64,000 nucleotides of DNA from JAODBQ01 sp047602055 (GTDB lineage: Bacteria > Actinomycetota > Acidimicrobiia > Acidimicrobiales > Ilumatobacteraceae). This document shows positions 33,900 to 41,671 of the stretch, piece by piece (the first letter of the stretch is position 1; every line of letters starts with the position of its first letter). The stretch covers positions 3,658,001 through 3,722,000 of the forward strand of contig JASGIG010000001.1 of assembly GCA_047602055.1 (NCBI GenBank), in the 5' to 3' direction. The notes beneath the pieces are model-generated. The model did no database searches, was not told the origin of the DNA, and was given only the letters and a program-made list of their open reading frames with translations. The position numbers were made by a program, and so were the translations under genes.

Positions 33900-34738
33900 A
33901 GGTCGAGCAGATCTGGGTGTACCCGGTGAAGTCGATGATCGGCGGCCAGGTGCCGGCGGCCGCCGTCGACGAGCGCGGCATCGTCGGCGATCGCACGTGG
34001 GCGACGCGCGACGAGGAGCGCGGCGGGATCCGTGGGGCGAAGAAGATCGGCGAGCTGATGCAGTTCGCGGCGCGCTACACCGCCGCGCCCGGCGGCGAGG
34101 TCGAGATCACCTGTCCCGACGGGGCGACGCTGCTGACGTCGGATGCCGACTGCGACGAACGGCTGTCCAAGGCGCTCGACCACCGGGTGACGTTGTGGCC
34201 GCTGCAGCCGGCCGACCAGCTCGACCACTACCGCCGCGGCCCGGCCGACTCCGACGACGTGATGGAGGAGCTGCGCGGCATCTTCGGGCGCGACGCCGAC
34301 GAGCCGCTCCCCGACTTCTCCGTCTTCCCGCCGGAGATCGTCGAGTTCGAGTCGCCGCCTGGGACGTACCTCGACGCGTTCCCGATCATGTTCATGTCGA
34401 CGTCGGCGCTGCGCGCCCTCGAGGCCGCGCTGCCGGACTCGGCGGGCGGCGACGTGCGCCGCTACCGGCCGAGCTTCGTCGTCGACACCGGCGACGAGCC
34501 CGGCCACCCGGAGCTGACCTGGAAGGGTCGCCACCTGCGCGTCGGCAGCGCCGAGCTGGAGATCCTCGACCCGTGCCCGCGCTGCGTGATGGTCACCCGG
34601 CGCATCGACGACGACGCCACGCAGGACCGCGCCGTCCTGCGCCACATCGTGCGCGAGCTCGACCAGAACGTCGGCGCCTACGCCCGCGTCGCCGTCCCCG
34701 GCACGTTCGCCGTCGGCGACCCCGTCACGCTCGTGTAG
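33896..34738 (+). CDS. MOSC-domain protein
   Basis: 280 residues. The N-terminal beta-barrel MOSC_N part begins VEQIWVYPVKSMIGG, with GDRTWATRD. The C-terminal MOSC part has RYRPSFVVDT and LDPCPRCVMVTRRID, with the conserved Cys that binds a molybdenum cofactor or sulfur in this family (mARC/YcbX-like). Start GTG overlaps the LOG stop. Likely redox or sulfur-carrier enzyme; substrate unknown. Confidence 0.88.
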   Translation: MKVEQIWVYPVKSMIGGQVPAAAVDERGIVGDRTWATRDEERGGIRGAKKIGELMQFAARYTAAPGGEVEITCPDGATLLTSDADCDERLSKALDHRVTLWPLQPADQLDHYRRGPADSDDVMEELRGIFGRDADEPLPDFSVFPPEIVEFESPPGTYLDAFPIMFMSTSALRALEAALPDSAGGDVRRYRPSFVVDTGDEPGHPELTWKGRHLRVGSAELEILDPCPRCVMVTRRIDDDATQDRAVLRHIVRELDQNVGAYARVAVPGTFAVGDPVTLV

Positions 34739-34753
34739 GCCGTCGCCTCCCGG

Positions 34754-34803
34754 TCTGTGTCACGACACAAACCGACGTGTGCGTCTGTGCGCTGACACAA
34801 AGC
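34754..34803. repeat. Solitary sixth copy of the palindromic repeat
   Basis: Same design as the array at 8687: CTGTGTCACGACACAAACC, core GACGTGTGCGTC, then TGTGCGCTGACAC. It lies between the convergent stops of the MOSC gene and the small coiled-coil gene, where it could act as a bidirectional hairpin. Confidence 0.75.
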
Positions 34804-34822
34804 CCAGCGGCCGGCTGGGCCT

Positions 34823-35005
34823 TCAGCCGCCGCGCAGGAGGTGGGCGGCCTTCTCCAGCGCACGGCGGGCTTGGGTGAGGCGCTTGTCGTCGGGCGGGCG
34901 ACCTCGCCCGTCGGCCGACGCTTCGCGCAGGGCGTCGAACTGCAGCTCGTCGAGCTCCTCGACGATCGACTCGACCCGCTCGGCGAGGTGCTCGTAGCTG
35001 CTCAT
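34823..35005 (-). CDS. Small coiled-coil protein of unknown function
   Basis: 60 residues (SYEHLAERVESIVEELDELQ, then DKRLTQARRALEKAAHLLRG), almost wholly helical and charged. The start overlaps the glcF stop (ATGA), so it is translated with glcF. No family recognised. Confidence 0.7.
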   Translation of the reverse strand: MSSYEHLAERVESIVEELDELQFDALREASADGRGRPPDDKRLTQARRALEKAAHLLRGG

Positions 35006-36162
35006 TCGCGCACCGCGATCGCCTCGGCCACCAGGTCCATCGGGTGGCGGACGGTGACGCCGGCGGCGGCGAGGTGCATCGCGCAGCCCGGGTTGGCGCT
35101 GGCCACCAGCCCACCGCCGGCACGCTCGATCGCCGCCAGCTTGCGCTCGCGGATCTGCCCGGCCAGCCCGGGTTCCAGGGCCGAGTAGGCGCCGCCGGCC
35201 CCGCAGCACAGCCCGTCGTCGTCGAGCTCGACGACATCGGCGACAGCACCGAGCACCGTGCGCACCGGCGCCTGGGCACGCTGGACGTGGCGCAGGTGGC
35301 ACGGATCCTGGACGATCACCGGGCCGAGGCGGTGCGTCGGCGTCAACCGGTCGACGCGCGTGGCGACCAGCTCGTGCACGTCCTGGACCCGGGCGCTGAA
35401 CGCCACCGCCTCCGGCGTCCCCAGCAGGTGCCCGTAGTCCTTCAGCGCAGCGCCACAGCCCGCCGAGTTGACGACGACCGGAGCCTCGCCCGGCATCGAC
35501 GCGATCACCCGCCGGGCCAGCGCGGCGGCGTCGTCGAGCAGCCCGGCGTGGGTGTGCAGCGCCCCGCAGCAGTCGCCGCCGCGTCCCGGGGTCCGGTAGC
35601 CGACACCGATCGCGTCGAGCACGGTGGCGGTGGAACGGTGCGTGTCACGCAGCCACGCGTCCATCACGCAACCGGTGAACAGCCACACGTCGTCGCCGGT
35701 CGGCTCGACCACGGGGCCACGGCGGATCGGCAGCCGGCTCAGCCCGGCCCGCTTGGGCACCAGCCGCAGCCGCTGGGCGACGGCGAGCACGGAGCTGCCG
35801 GCGAGCAGGGCGCGATGGTGGCCGAGCACCTTGAACGCCAGGCGCTGCCAGCGCGGCGTCATCCGGTGTCGGGCGGCCAGAGTGTGTCGAGTGCCCTCCA
35901 TCAGCCGCCCGAACGGCACGCCGCTCGGGCACGCCGGCTCGCAGCCGCGGCACTGCACGCACGTCGCCATGAAGTGGACGAACTCGTCGGTCGGCTCGGC
36001 GCCGCCCTCGTGGACGGCACGCATCGCCGAGATCCGCCCACGCGGCGACAGCGCCTCCTCGCCGGTCGCCCGAAACGTCGGGCAGTGCGGCAGGCACAAC
36101 CCGCAGCTGACGCAGGTGGCCAGCTCGTCGTCGTCGAGGTCGAGCTTCACGGCGACGGTCAC
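35002..36162 (-). CDS. glcF: Glycolate oxidase iron-sulfur subunit
   Basis: 386 residues. Two 4Fe-4S motifs at the N-terminus (CVSCGLCLPHCPTFR about 17, CVQCRGCEPACPSG about 69) and two CCG-type domains (GGDCCGALHTH and GLCCGAGGAYS). It passes electrons from GlcD/GlcE-bound flavin to the membrane chain when glycolate is oxidised to glyoxylate. glcE and glcD lie 2-5 kb away on the same strand, separated by a plus-strand DNA glycosylase and a phosphotransferase. Confidence 0.92.
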   Translation of the reverse strand: MTVAVKLDLDDDELATCVSCGLCLPHCPTFRATGEEALSPRGRISAMRAVHEGGAEPTDEFVHFMATCVQCRGCEPACPSGVPFGRLMEGTRHTLAARHRMTPRWQRLAFKVLGHHRALLAGSSVLAVAQRLRLVPKRAGLSRLPIRRGPVVEPTGDDVWLFTGCVMDAWLRDTHRSTATVLDAIGVGYRTPGRGGDCCGALHTHAGLLDDAAALARRVIASMPGEAPVVVNSAGCGAALKDYGHLLGTPEAVAFSARVQDVHELVATRVDRLTPTHRLGPVIVQDPCHLRHVQRAQAPVRTVLGAVADVVELDDDGLCCGAGGAYSALEPGLAGQIRERKLAAIERAGGGLVASANPGCAMHLAAAGVTVRHPMDLVAEAIAVRE

Positions 36163-36176
36163 CGTATCTTCGCCGG

Positions 36177-36971
36177 ATGCCCGAAGGCCACACCATCCAC
36201 CGCCAGGCGCGCGACCACACCAAGCTGCTCGTCGGCGCCGGCCCGCTCGCCGTCAGCTCGCCCCAGGGCCGCTTCGCCGCCGACGCCGCACTGGTCGACG
36301 GCGTCGAGCTCCGGCGCATCGAGGCATACGGCAAGCACATGTTCCACCACTGGGCGAACGGGCTCGTCGGGCACATCCACCTCGGGCTGTTCGGCAAGTA
36401 CCGCGTGCACCTCGGCGACGACGAGGTGACCGTGATCGGCGAGGTCCGGATGCGGATGGTGTCGCCGCGAGCGACCGTCGACCTGGCCGGGCCGACCGCG
36501 TGCACGATCGGCACGGTCGAGGACCGCGACGCGATCGTCGCCCGGCTCGGCCCGGACCCGCTGCGGCGCGACGCTCGCCCCGAGGTGGCCGTCGCCGGGA
36601 TGGCCAGCCGCGCCCCGATCGGTGCCGTGCTGCTCGACCAGCGGGTGCTGTGCGGCGTCGGCAACGTGTACCGGGCCGAGGCGCTGTTCGTCAACGCGAT
36701 CAACCCGCAGCGGCCGGGACGGGACTGCTCCGACGAGGAGCGCTGGGCGCTGTGGCGCACGATCGTGGCGATGCTGCGCCAGGGCGTGCGCGACAACCGG
36801 ATCGTCACGATCGACCGGCGCGAGCTCGCCGTGCCGCGTGGCCCGACCCGCCGCGGCGAAACCACGTACGTCTACTACCGCGAGCACTGCCTGCGCTGCG
36901 GCACCCCCGTGCAGACCGTCACCCTCGCCGGCCGAGACTGCTACTTCTGCCCGAGGTGCCAACCGGCGTGA
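36177..36971 (+). CDS. nei: Fpg/Nei-family DNA glycosylase (Nei1-like)
   Basis: 264 residues. MPEGHTIHR supplies the N-terminal catalytic Pro2/Glu3; SSPQGRFAADA and GKHMFHHW, then GHIHLGLFGKYRVH, are typical of actinobacterial Nei1. The H2TH part has LLDQRVLCGVGNVYRAEALF, and the zinc finger CLRCGTPVQTV to CYFCPRCQ closes it. It removes oxidised pyrimidines. Divergent from glcF with 14 bp between the starts. Confidence 0.92.
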   Translation: MPEGHTIHRQARDHTKLLVGAGPLAVSSPQGRFAADAALVDGVELRRIEAYGKHMFHHWANGLVGHIHLGLFGKYRVHLGDDEVTVIGEVRMRMVSPRATVDLAGPTACTIGTVEDRDAIVARLGPDPLRRDARPEVAVAGMASRAPIGAVLLDQRVLCGVGNVYRAEALFVNAINPQRPGRDCSDEERWALWRTIVAMLRQGVRDNRIVTIDRRELAVPRGPTRRGETTYVYYREHCLRCGTPVQTVTLAGRDCYFCPRCQPA

Positions 36972-37055
36972 CGACGGCCCAGGGCTCGCCGTCGCACCGC
37001 TGGCGCCACCCACCGCCCCGGCGATCATCGACGGGTCGATCCTCCAGCGGCCTGG

Positions 37056-37964
37056 TCATTGCGCCGCCCAGGTCGGAGCGCCAGGGTCGCCACGCCACCA
37101 CCTGAGACGACGCTCGGCCTCGACCGCGCCCAGCGGGTCCGCCCGCCCGGCACGAACGCGCATGAGGGTGGCGGCGACGAGGCGCAGCTCGGCGACGGCC
37201 TCGCCGAGCGGGTCGCCACGGAGCGATTCGCCGTAGCCGTCGGCGAACCGCTCGTAGATGCCGGGCTCACCGCCCCAGCGCTCGGTCCACGTCATCAGCG
37301 GGCCGTGGTCCCACGCGATCGGGCCGCGGCACAGCAGGTCCCAGTCGAGCAGCACCGAGCCGTCGGCGGTCGGCAGCACGTTGCCGGGATGGACGTCGCC
37401 GTGGCAGACGACACCGGTGTCGTCACGGGTGGCGGCGATCAGCGGGTAGCAGCGCTCGACGCTGGCGCGCAGCGCGGCGAGGGCGACCGCGTCGATCGCC
37501 GGGCCGACATCGGCGAGCAGCGCGTCGAAGTCCCACCACGGGAACGAGCCGCACCACGGCAGTGGGTGGCGACCGGTGACCGTGGCCGGGTCGAGCGCGT
37601 GCACGCGGGCGACCATCGCCCCGACCTCGGCCCAGTCGACGGCGCCGGCCGGGTGGATGCGCTCGACGGCGACCACGGACAGCCCGCCGTGCACGACGAC
37701 GTCGTCGCGCGCCGGCGCCGGGACGCGCACCCCGTGCCGGGCCAGCTCGCCGGCCAGCCACAGCGCCTGCCCGGCCGGCACGCTCGGCCGGCTGACGCGC
37801 AGCACGACGTCGTCGCCGGCGGCGAACGTCCCGTTCATCCCCAGCCGCAACAGCTGCGGCGCCGGCAAACCCCAGTGTTGGGCAGCCGTCGTCGCCGCGG
37901 TGACGACGTCGTCCACCGCCCCCGGCGGCTCGGCGACGAACGGCCGCTCGGCGCCGTCGCTCAC
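37056..37964 (-). CDS. Aminoglycoside phosphotransferase-fold kinase
   Basis: 302 residues from GTG 37964. VCHGDVHPGNVL (Brenner motif, about 190) and SVLLDWDLLCRGPIAWDH (metal site) define the APH/choline-kinase fold. It phosphorylates a small hydroxyl compound; no evidence links it to drug resistance. The frame is open for 26 more codons upstream through a hairpin, which I excluded. Confidence 0.85.
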   Translation of the reverse strand: MSDGAERPFVAEPPGAVDDVVTAATTAAQHWGLPAPQLLRLGMNGTFAAGDDVVLRVSRPSVPAGQALWLAGELARHGVRVPAPARDDVVVHGGLSVVAVERIHPAGAVDWAEVGAMVARVHALDPATVTGRHPLPWCGSFPWWDFDALLADVGPAIDAVALAALRASVERCYPLIAATRDDTGVVCHGDVHPGNVLPTADGSVLLDWDLLCRGPIAWDHGPLMTWTERWGGEPGIYERFADGYGESLRGDPLGEAVAELRLVAATLMRVRAGRADPLGAVEAERRLRWWRGDPGAPTWAAQ

Positions 37965-37984
37965 CCGCCTGAACCTGCCGTTCC

Positions 37985-38025
37985 TGTCGCGCCGTGACCG
38001 GAAGGATCCCGGTCGGGGCGCGACA
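37985..38025 (-). terminator. Long inverted repeat downstream of glcE
   Basis: TGTCGCGCC (37985-37993) pairs with GGCGCGACA (38017-38025), and inside it GACCGG pairs with CCGGTC. It lies 40 bp after the glcE stop and before the phosphotransferase start, so it probably ends the glcDE transcript. No T run. Confidence 0.55.
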
Positions 38026-38064
38026 AGTCCACCCCACACCACCCGCCGACATGAAGGCGCGGGC

Positions 38065-38916
38065 TCACGGCTGGCGGCCGGGGTTGAGGCGGCCGGTGGG
38101 GTCGAACTGCTGCTTCACCCGACGGTTGAGGGCGACCACAGCTGGGTCCGACGCTGGACGGGTCGGCGCGTCGCCGTGGACGATGCCGACGCCGAGCTCG
38201 GCGACGAACGTCCCCGTCAGCGCGCCGAGCGCCGACGGGGCGAGGCTGGTGCGCCCCGGCGGCAGCGGCGGCGGGCCGTCCACCGCCGACATGCCATTCA
38301 CCGCCGCTTGCACGGCCACGTCGTCGGGGTGACCTTCGAGCAGCGCCCACACCGTCGAGCCGTCCCACAGCACCGAGGTCGGGCGATGCAACGCCCCGAA
38401 CAGCGGCCACGGGTCGGGCGCCTCGGCCCGGAACCACTGCGACGCCAGCGGGCGCGGCCGGGTGCGCAGGATCACCTCACCGAGGAACCCGAGGGTGCCC
38501 TGCGAGCCGACGAGCAGCCGGCAGACGTCGAAGCCGCTGACGTTCTTCACCGTCGGACCGCCGCCCTTGACCACCTCGCCGGCCGCCGACACGTAACGGG
38601 CCTGCAGCAGCGTGTTGCGAACCGAGCCGTCGCCCAGCCGGCGGATGCCGGAGCGACCGGCGGCGAGCGCCCCGCCGACGGTCCCGCCGGGCGGCAGGGC
38701 GACGCGCTGGCCGACGTCGGCGAGCGCCGCGTCCAGCTCGTCGACCGGCGTCCCCGCCCCGCAGCAGACGATCATCTCGTCGGCCTGCACCCAGTCGATC
38801 CCCGCCGGCGCCGACACGCACCGCACCCCGGGAACCGGCCCGCCCCGACTCCCCAACCCGGCGATCGTCACCTGTCCCGATGAACCCACCGACGCCGCGA
38901 ACGTCTCCAAGTTCAC
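38065..38916 (-). CDS. glcE: Glycolate oxidase FAD-binding subunit GlcE
   Basis: 283 residues from GTG 38916; shorter than typical GlcE. LPPGGTVGGALAAGRSGIRRLGDGSVRN is the PCMH-type FAD site, followed by KNVSGFDVCRLLVGSQGTLGFLGEV. The C-terminus has QFDPTGRLNPGR. It is the second flavin subunit of glycolate dehydrogenase. The start is uncertain; the 280-bp gap before it holds repeats, not coding sequence. Confidence 0.85.
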   Translation of the reverse strand: MNLETFAASVGSSGQVTIAGLGSRGGPVPGVRCVSAPAGIDWVQADEMIVCCGAGTPVDELDAALADVGQRVALPPGGTVGGALAAGRSGIRRLGDGSVRNTLLQARYVSAAGEVVKGGGPTVKNVSGFDVCRLLVGSQGTLGFLGEVILRTRPRPLASQWFRAEAPDPWPLFGALHRPTSVLWDGSTVWALLEGHPDDVAVQAAVNGMSAVDGPPPLPPGRTSLAPSALGALTGTFVAELGVGIVHGDAPTRPASDPAVVALNRRVKQQFDPTGRLNPGRQP

Positions 38917-39049
38917 AACACCACCGATCCAAGCGCCAGTGAGACAAGCATCGCCGATCGGCGAGCGCGTGGGGGTGGTGCGGAGGGGGCGCTCCGCGAT
39001 CCCCCTCCGCCGTGCGCCGACTCGCTGTGCGTGAGGCGCACAGCAGACT

Positions 39050-39197
39050 GGGTGCGGCCGTAGGCCGCTCCTCGAAGCTCGACCGAGATGAGCGAGCGAA
39101 TCGAGCGAATCGAGCGTCGACACCCCCGTGGGTGCGGCCGAAGGCCGCTCCTCGAAGCTCGACCGAGATGAGCGAGCGAATCGAGCGTCGACACCCC
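39050..39197. repeat. Two direct repeats between glcD and glcE
   Basis: Copy A 39050-39126 and copy B 39130-39197 share GGGTGCGGCC-TAGGCCGC/AAGGCCGC, CTCCTCGAAGCTCGACC, GAGATGAGCGAGCGAATCG and TCGACACCCC. Copy A has an extra 9 bp (a second GAATCGAGC). The GCGGCC/GGCCGC parts can form a hairpin. The remainder of the 38917-39049 gap shows nothing recognisable. Confidence 0.75.
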
Positions 39198-40675
39198 TAG
39201 ATCCATGCGCCGTCGGGGACGTGGTGGACGTCGCCGCAGGAGGCGGGCGACGGCAGGACCTTGTCGGGGTTGGCGAGGCCGGTCGGGTCGAACGCACGGC
39301 GCAGCGCAGCCTGGGCGGCGAGATCCGCGGGAGCGAACATCAGCGGCATCAGGTCGCGCTTCTCCACACCGATGCCGTGCTCGCCGCTGAGCACGCCACC
39401 TGCTGCGACCGACGCTCGCACGATCTGCTGGCCGGCAGCATGGACTCGGTCCATCACGCCCGGCTCGCGCTTGTCGAACACCAGCAGCGGGTGCAGGTTG
39501 CCGTCGCCGGCGTGGAACACGTTCATCACCAGCAGGTCGTTGGCCGCAGCGATCTCGTACACCGCACGCAGCACGTCGGGCAGCACCCGCCGCGGCACCA
39601 CGGTGTCGTGGAGGTAGTAGTTCGGCTTGATCCGGGCGATCGCCCCGAACGCCGTCTTGCGGCCCTTCCACAGCAGCTGGCGCTCGGCCTCGTCCTGAGC
39701 GATGCGCACGTTGCCGGTGCCGTGCGCCTGGGCGATCTCGACGATCCGGGCCACGTCGGCCGCAACGGCGTTCGGCAGGCCGACCACCTCGACGAGCAGG
39801 ATCGCCGCCGCATCGAGCGGGAGGCCGGCACCGATGTACCCCTCGACGGCCTGAGTGCACAGCTGGTCCATCATCTCCAGCGCGGCCGGCACCATGCCGG
39901 CGGCGATGATCGCGCTGACGGTCTGCGCCCCGGCCTCGACGGTCGGGAAGTCGAACAACATGGTCCGCACGTCCGGCGGGTTCTGGGTGAGCCGCACGCA
40001 CACCTTGGTGGCGATGCCGAACATCCCCTCGCTGCCGACGAACGCGCCGCGCAGGTCGTAGCCGTCGGGCTCGGGCTCCTCGCCGCCGAGCACGACGACC
40101 GAACCGTCGGACAGGACGGCCTCGACGGCGAGCACGTGCGCCTCGGTGACCCCGTCGGCGAGGCAGTGCGGGCCGCCGGAGTTGTTGGCCACGTTGCCGC
40201 CGATGCTGCAGCTCTGCTGGCTGCTCGGGTCCGGGGCGAAGTGCAGGCCGAAGCTGTGAACCTGGCGGGACAGGTCGAGGTTGAGCATGCCCGGCTCGAC
40301 CCACGCCATGCGGTGCACCGGGTCGACGGACAGCACGCGGTTCATCTTCGTGGTGGTGACGACCACGCCACCGTCGAGCGGCGTCGCCCCGCCGGTGAGG
40401 CCGGTGCCCGAGCCGCGGGCGACGAACGGCACGTTCGCGGCGACCGCGAGGCGCACGCAGGCGGCGACCTCCTCGGTGGACAGCGGGAAGCAGACGACGC
40501 CGGCGCGGCCCTCGATGTTCGACGCGTCACGCTTGTACAGCCCGAGCTCGGTCGAGCCGGTGTGCACCCGGTCCGGAGCCAGCGCGGCGCGCAGGGCGGC
40601 GACGAGCGCGTCGTCGACCGAGGCGCGAGGACGCGTCGCCGCCTCGTCCGGCGCGATCGTCGCGGCGTCGCTCAT
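39197..40675 (-). CDS. glcD: Glycolate oxidase subunit GlcD
   Basis: 492 residues. FVARGSGTGLTGGATPLDGGVVV is the PCMH FAD-binding motif; SIGGNVANNSGGPHCLADG follows, then NVFHAGDGNLHPLLVFD and SGEHGIGVEKRDLM, all diagnostic of GlcD/D-lactate dehydrogenases. It oxidises glycolate (or D-2-hydroxy acids) with GlcE and GlcF. ATG 40675 overlaps the stop of the second tandem mini-ORF. Confidence 0.92.
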   Translation of the reverse strand: MSDAATIAPDEAATRPRASVDDALVAALRAALAPDRVHTGSTELGLYKRDASNIEGRAGVVCFPLSTEEVAACVRLAVAANVPFVARGSGTGLTGGATPLDGGVVVTTTKMNRVLSVDPVHRMAWVEPGMLNLDLSRQVHSFGLHFAPDPSSQQSCSIGGNVANNSGGPHCLADGVTEAHVLAVEAVLSDGSVVVLGGEEPEPDGYDLRGAFVGSEGMFGIATKVCVRLTQNPPDVRTMLFDFPTVEAGAQTVSAIIAAGMVPAALEMMDQLCTQAVEGYIGAGLPLDAAAILLVEVVGLPNAVAADVARIVEIAQAHGTGNVRIAQDEAERQLLWKGRKTAFGAIARIKPNYYLHDTVVPRRVLPDVLRAVYEIAAANDLLVMNVFHAGDGNLHPLLVFDKREPGVMDRVHAAGQQIVRASVAAGGVLSGEHGIGVEKRDLMPLMFAPADLAAQAALRRAFDPTGLANPDKVLPSPASCGDVHHVPDGAWI

Positions 40676-40835
40676 CGGCGCACCTCGCCGTCGGCCACGG
40701 CGCACCGCCGAGCGAACCGCGCCGCGACCTCGGTTCGCTCGCTGCGCTCGCTCATCGGCGCACCTCGCCGTCGGCCACGGCGCACCGCCGAGCGAACCGC
40801 GCCGCGACCTCGGTTCGCTCGCTGCGCTCGCTCAT
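40672..40835 (-). repeat. Tandem 80-bp unit encoding two coupled MSERSE mini-ORFs
   Basis: Two identical 80-bp units (40676-40755 and 40756-40835). On the minus strand each starts ATGAGCGAGCGCAGCGAGC and encodes 27 residues, MSERSERTEVAARFARRC to EVRR. The TGA of the first overlaps the ATG of the second, and the TGA of the second overlaps the glcD ATG (ATGA each time). The start is similar to the mini-ORF at 2569. No promoter-like sequence stands out between these and the previous stop. Confidence 0.8.
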
Positions 40836-40845
40836 CGCATCGACG

Positions 40846-41190
40846 TTACGCCCGACGACGTCTCCTGGGCTCACGTGACGACGGGCGCAGGACGATCACC
40901 TTGCCGGCGTCGACCAGCTCGCCGTCGACCAGCACGGCCGCCTCGGGATCCAGCTCGTCGGCCAGCGCGACCGGCTCGACGCCCTCGTAGCGGGCGCGCA
41001 GCTCGACCTCCCGGCCGCGCGCCGCCCGGCGGCCTTCGCCGATCGCCTCGCCGACGCGACCGAACGCGCTGCGCGCCACGCGTGCCGGCGACGCCTGCGC
41101 GGCGACCTCCTTGACCTTGCGCTTGGCCATCCCGGCACCGGCGATGCCGACGACGATGCCGCCGGCGAACCACGTCGCTCGCTTGATCAT
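40846..41190 (-). CDS. Small membrane-anchored protein (DUF6167-like)
   Basis: 114 residues: MIKRATWFAGGIVVGIAGAGMAKRKVKEVA is a short membrane anchor, followed by a basic helical region. It resembles the DUF6167 proteins found beside alaS in actinobacteria. The start overlaps the previous gene's stop (ATGA). Beyond it, where alaS is usual, this genome has glcD. Confidence 0.7.
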   Translation of the reverse strand: MIKRATWFAGGIVVGIAGAGMAKRKVKEVAAQASPARVARSAFGRVGEAIGEGRRAARGREVELRARYEGVEPVALADELDPEAAVLVDGELVDAGKVIVLRPSSREPRRRRRA

Positions 41191-41579
41191 GCACTGCTCC
41201 GTTCGTTGCCCCGCCGCAGACGGCGCACGGCTCGGGACGTCCCGGTGGCCAGCGCCGCGGTCTTGATCATCGGGGTGCTCAACGCCACCCGGGCGACGCG
41301 CCCGCCGCCGCTGACGGCATCGCTGATCGCCTCGGCCGAGCCGATCACCCGGTCGAAGCGGGCCAGGTCGTCGCGGGCGTCGGCCATCGTCCGCTGCGCC
41401 TCCACCGTCGTGGTGCGCAGCTCGGCGAGCAGCGGCGCGGTCTCGGCACGCAGCGACGACACCTCGCCGCGCAGCGCCTTCAACGTGTCCAGGACGCGCA
41501 CGAGCACGACGATGAGGGCGGCGAAGCCGAGCGTGCACAGCACCGCGGCGATCACCAGGACCAGGTCACCCGCACTCAT
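41187..41579 (-). CDS. DUF948-like membrane protein
   Basis: 130 residues: one N-terminal membrane span (LVLVIAAVLCTLGFAALIVVLV), then a coiled-coil-like helix (LRGEVSSLRAETAPLLAELRTTTVEAQRTM), the DUF948 plan. Its ATG overlaps the stop of a 31-codon mini-ORF that itself overlaps the rarA stop. Confidence 0.75.
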   Translation of the reverse strand: MSAGDLVLVIAAVLCTLGFAALIVVLVRVLDTLKALRGEVSSLRAETAPLLAELRTTTVEAQRTMADARDDLARFDRVIGSAEAISDAVSGGGRVARVALSTPMIKTAALATGTSRAVRRLRRGNERSSA

Positions 41580-41671
41580 CGCGCTGGCAGGGGGCTGCGC
41601 CCCCCGACCCCATCGGCGTCCGGCTCCCTGGCGGTCGCGCGGTCGCCCACGAGCTCGCTTCGCTCACTCAT
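41576..41671 (-). CDS. Junction mini-ORF, MSERSE type (31 codons), carrying a D repeat
   Basis: Opens MSERSELVGDRATAREP. Its ATG overlaps the rarA stop and its TGA overlaps the DUF948 ATG, both as ATGA. Its body holds dispersed repeat D (41588-41643: GGGGGCTGCGCCCCC, GACCCCATCG, GGCTCCCTGGCGGTCGC), also found inverted between apt and relA. Confidence 0.45.
   Translation of the reverse strand: MSERSELVGDRATAREPDADGVGGRSPLPAR

Noticed and set aside
37056..37964. Aminoglycoside resistance gene
   Set aside because: Only the general APH fold is visible; chromosomal APH-like kinases of unknown substrate are common, and no resistance context is present.
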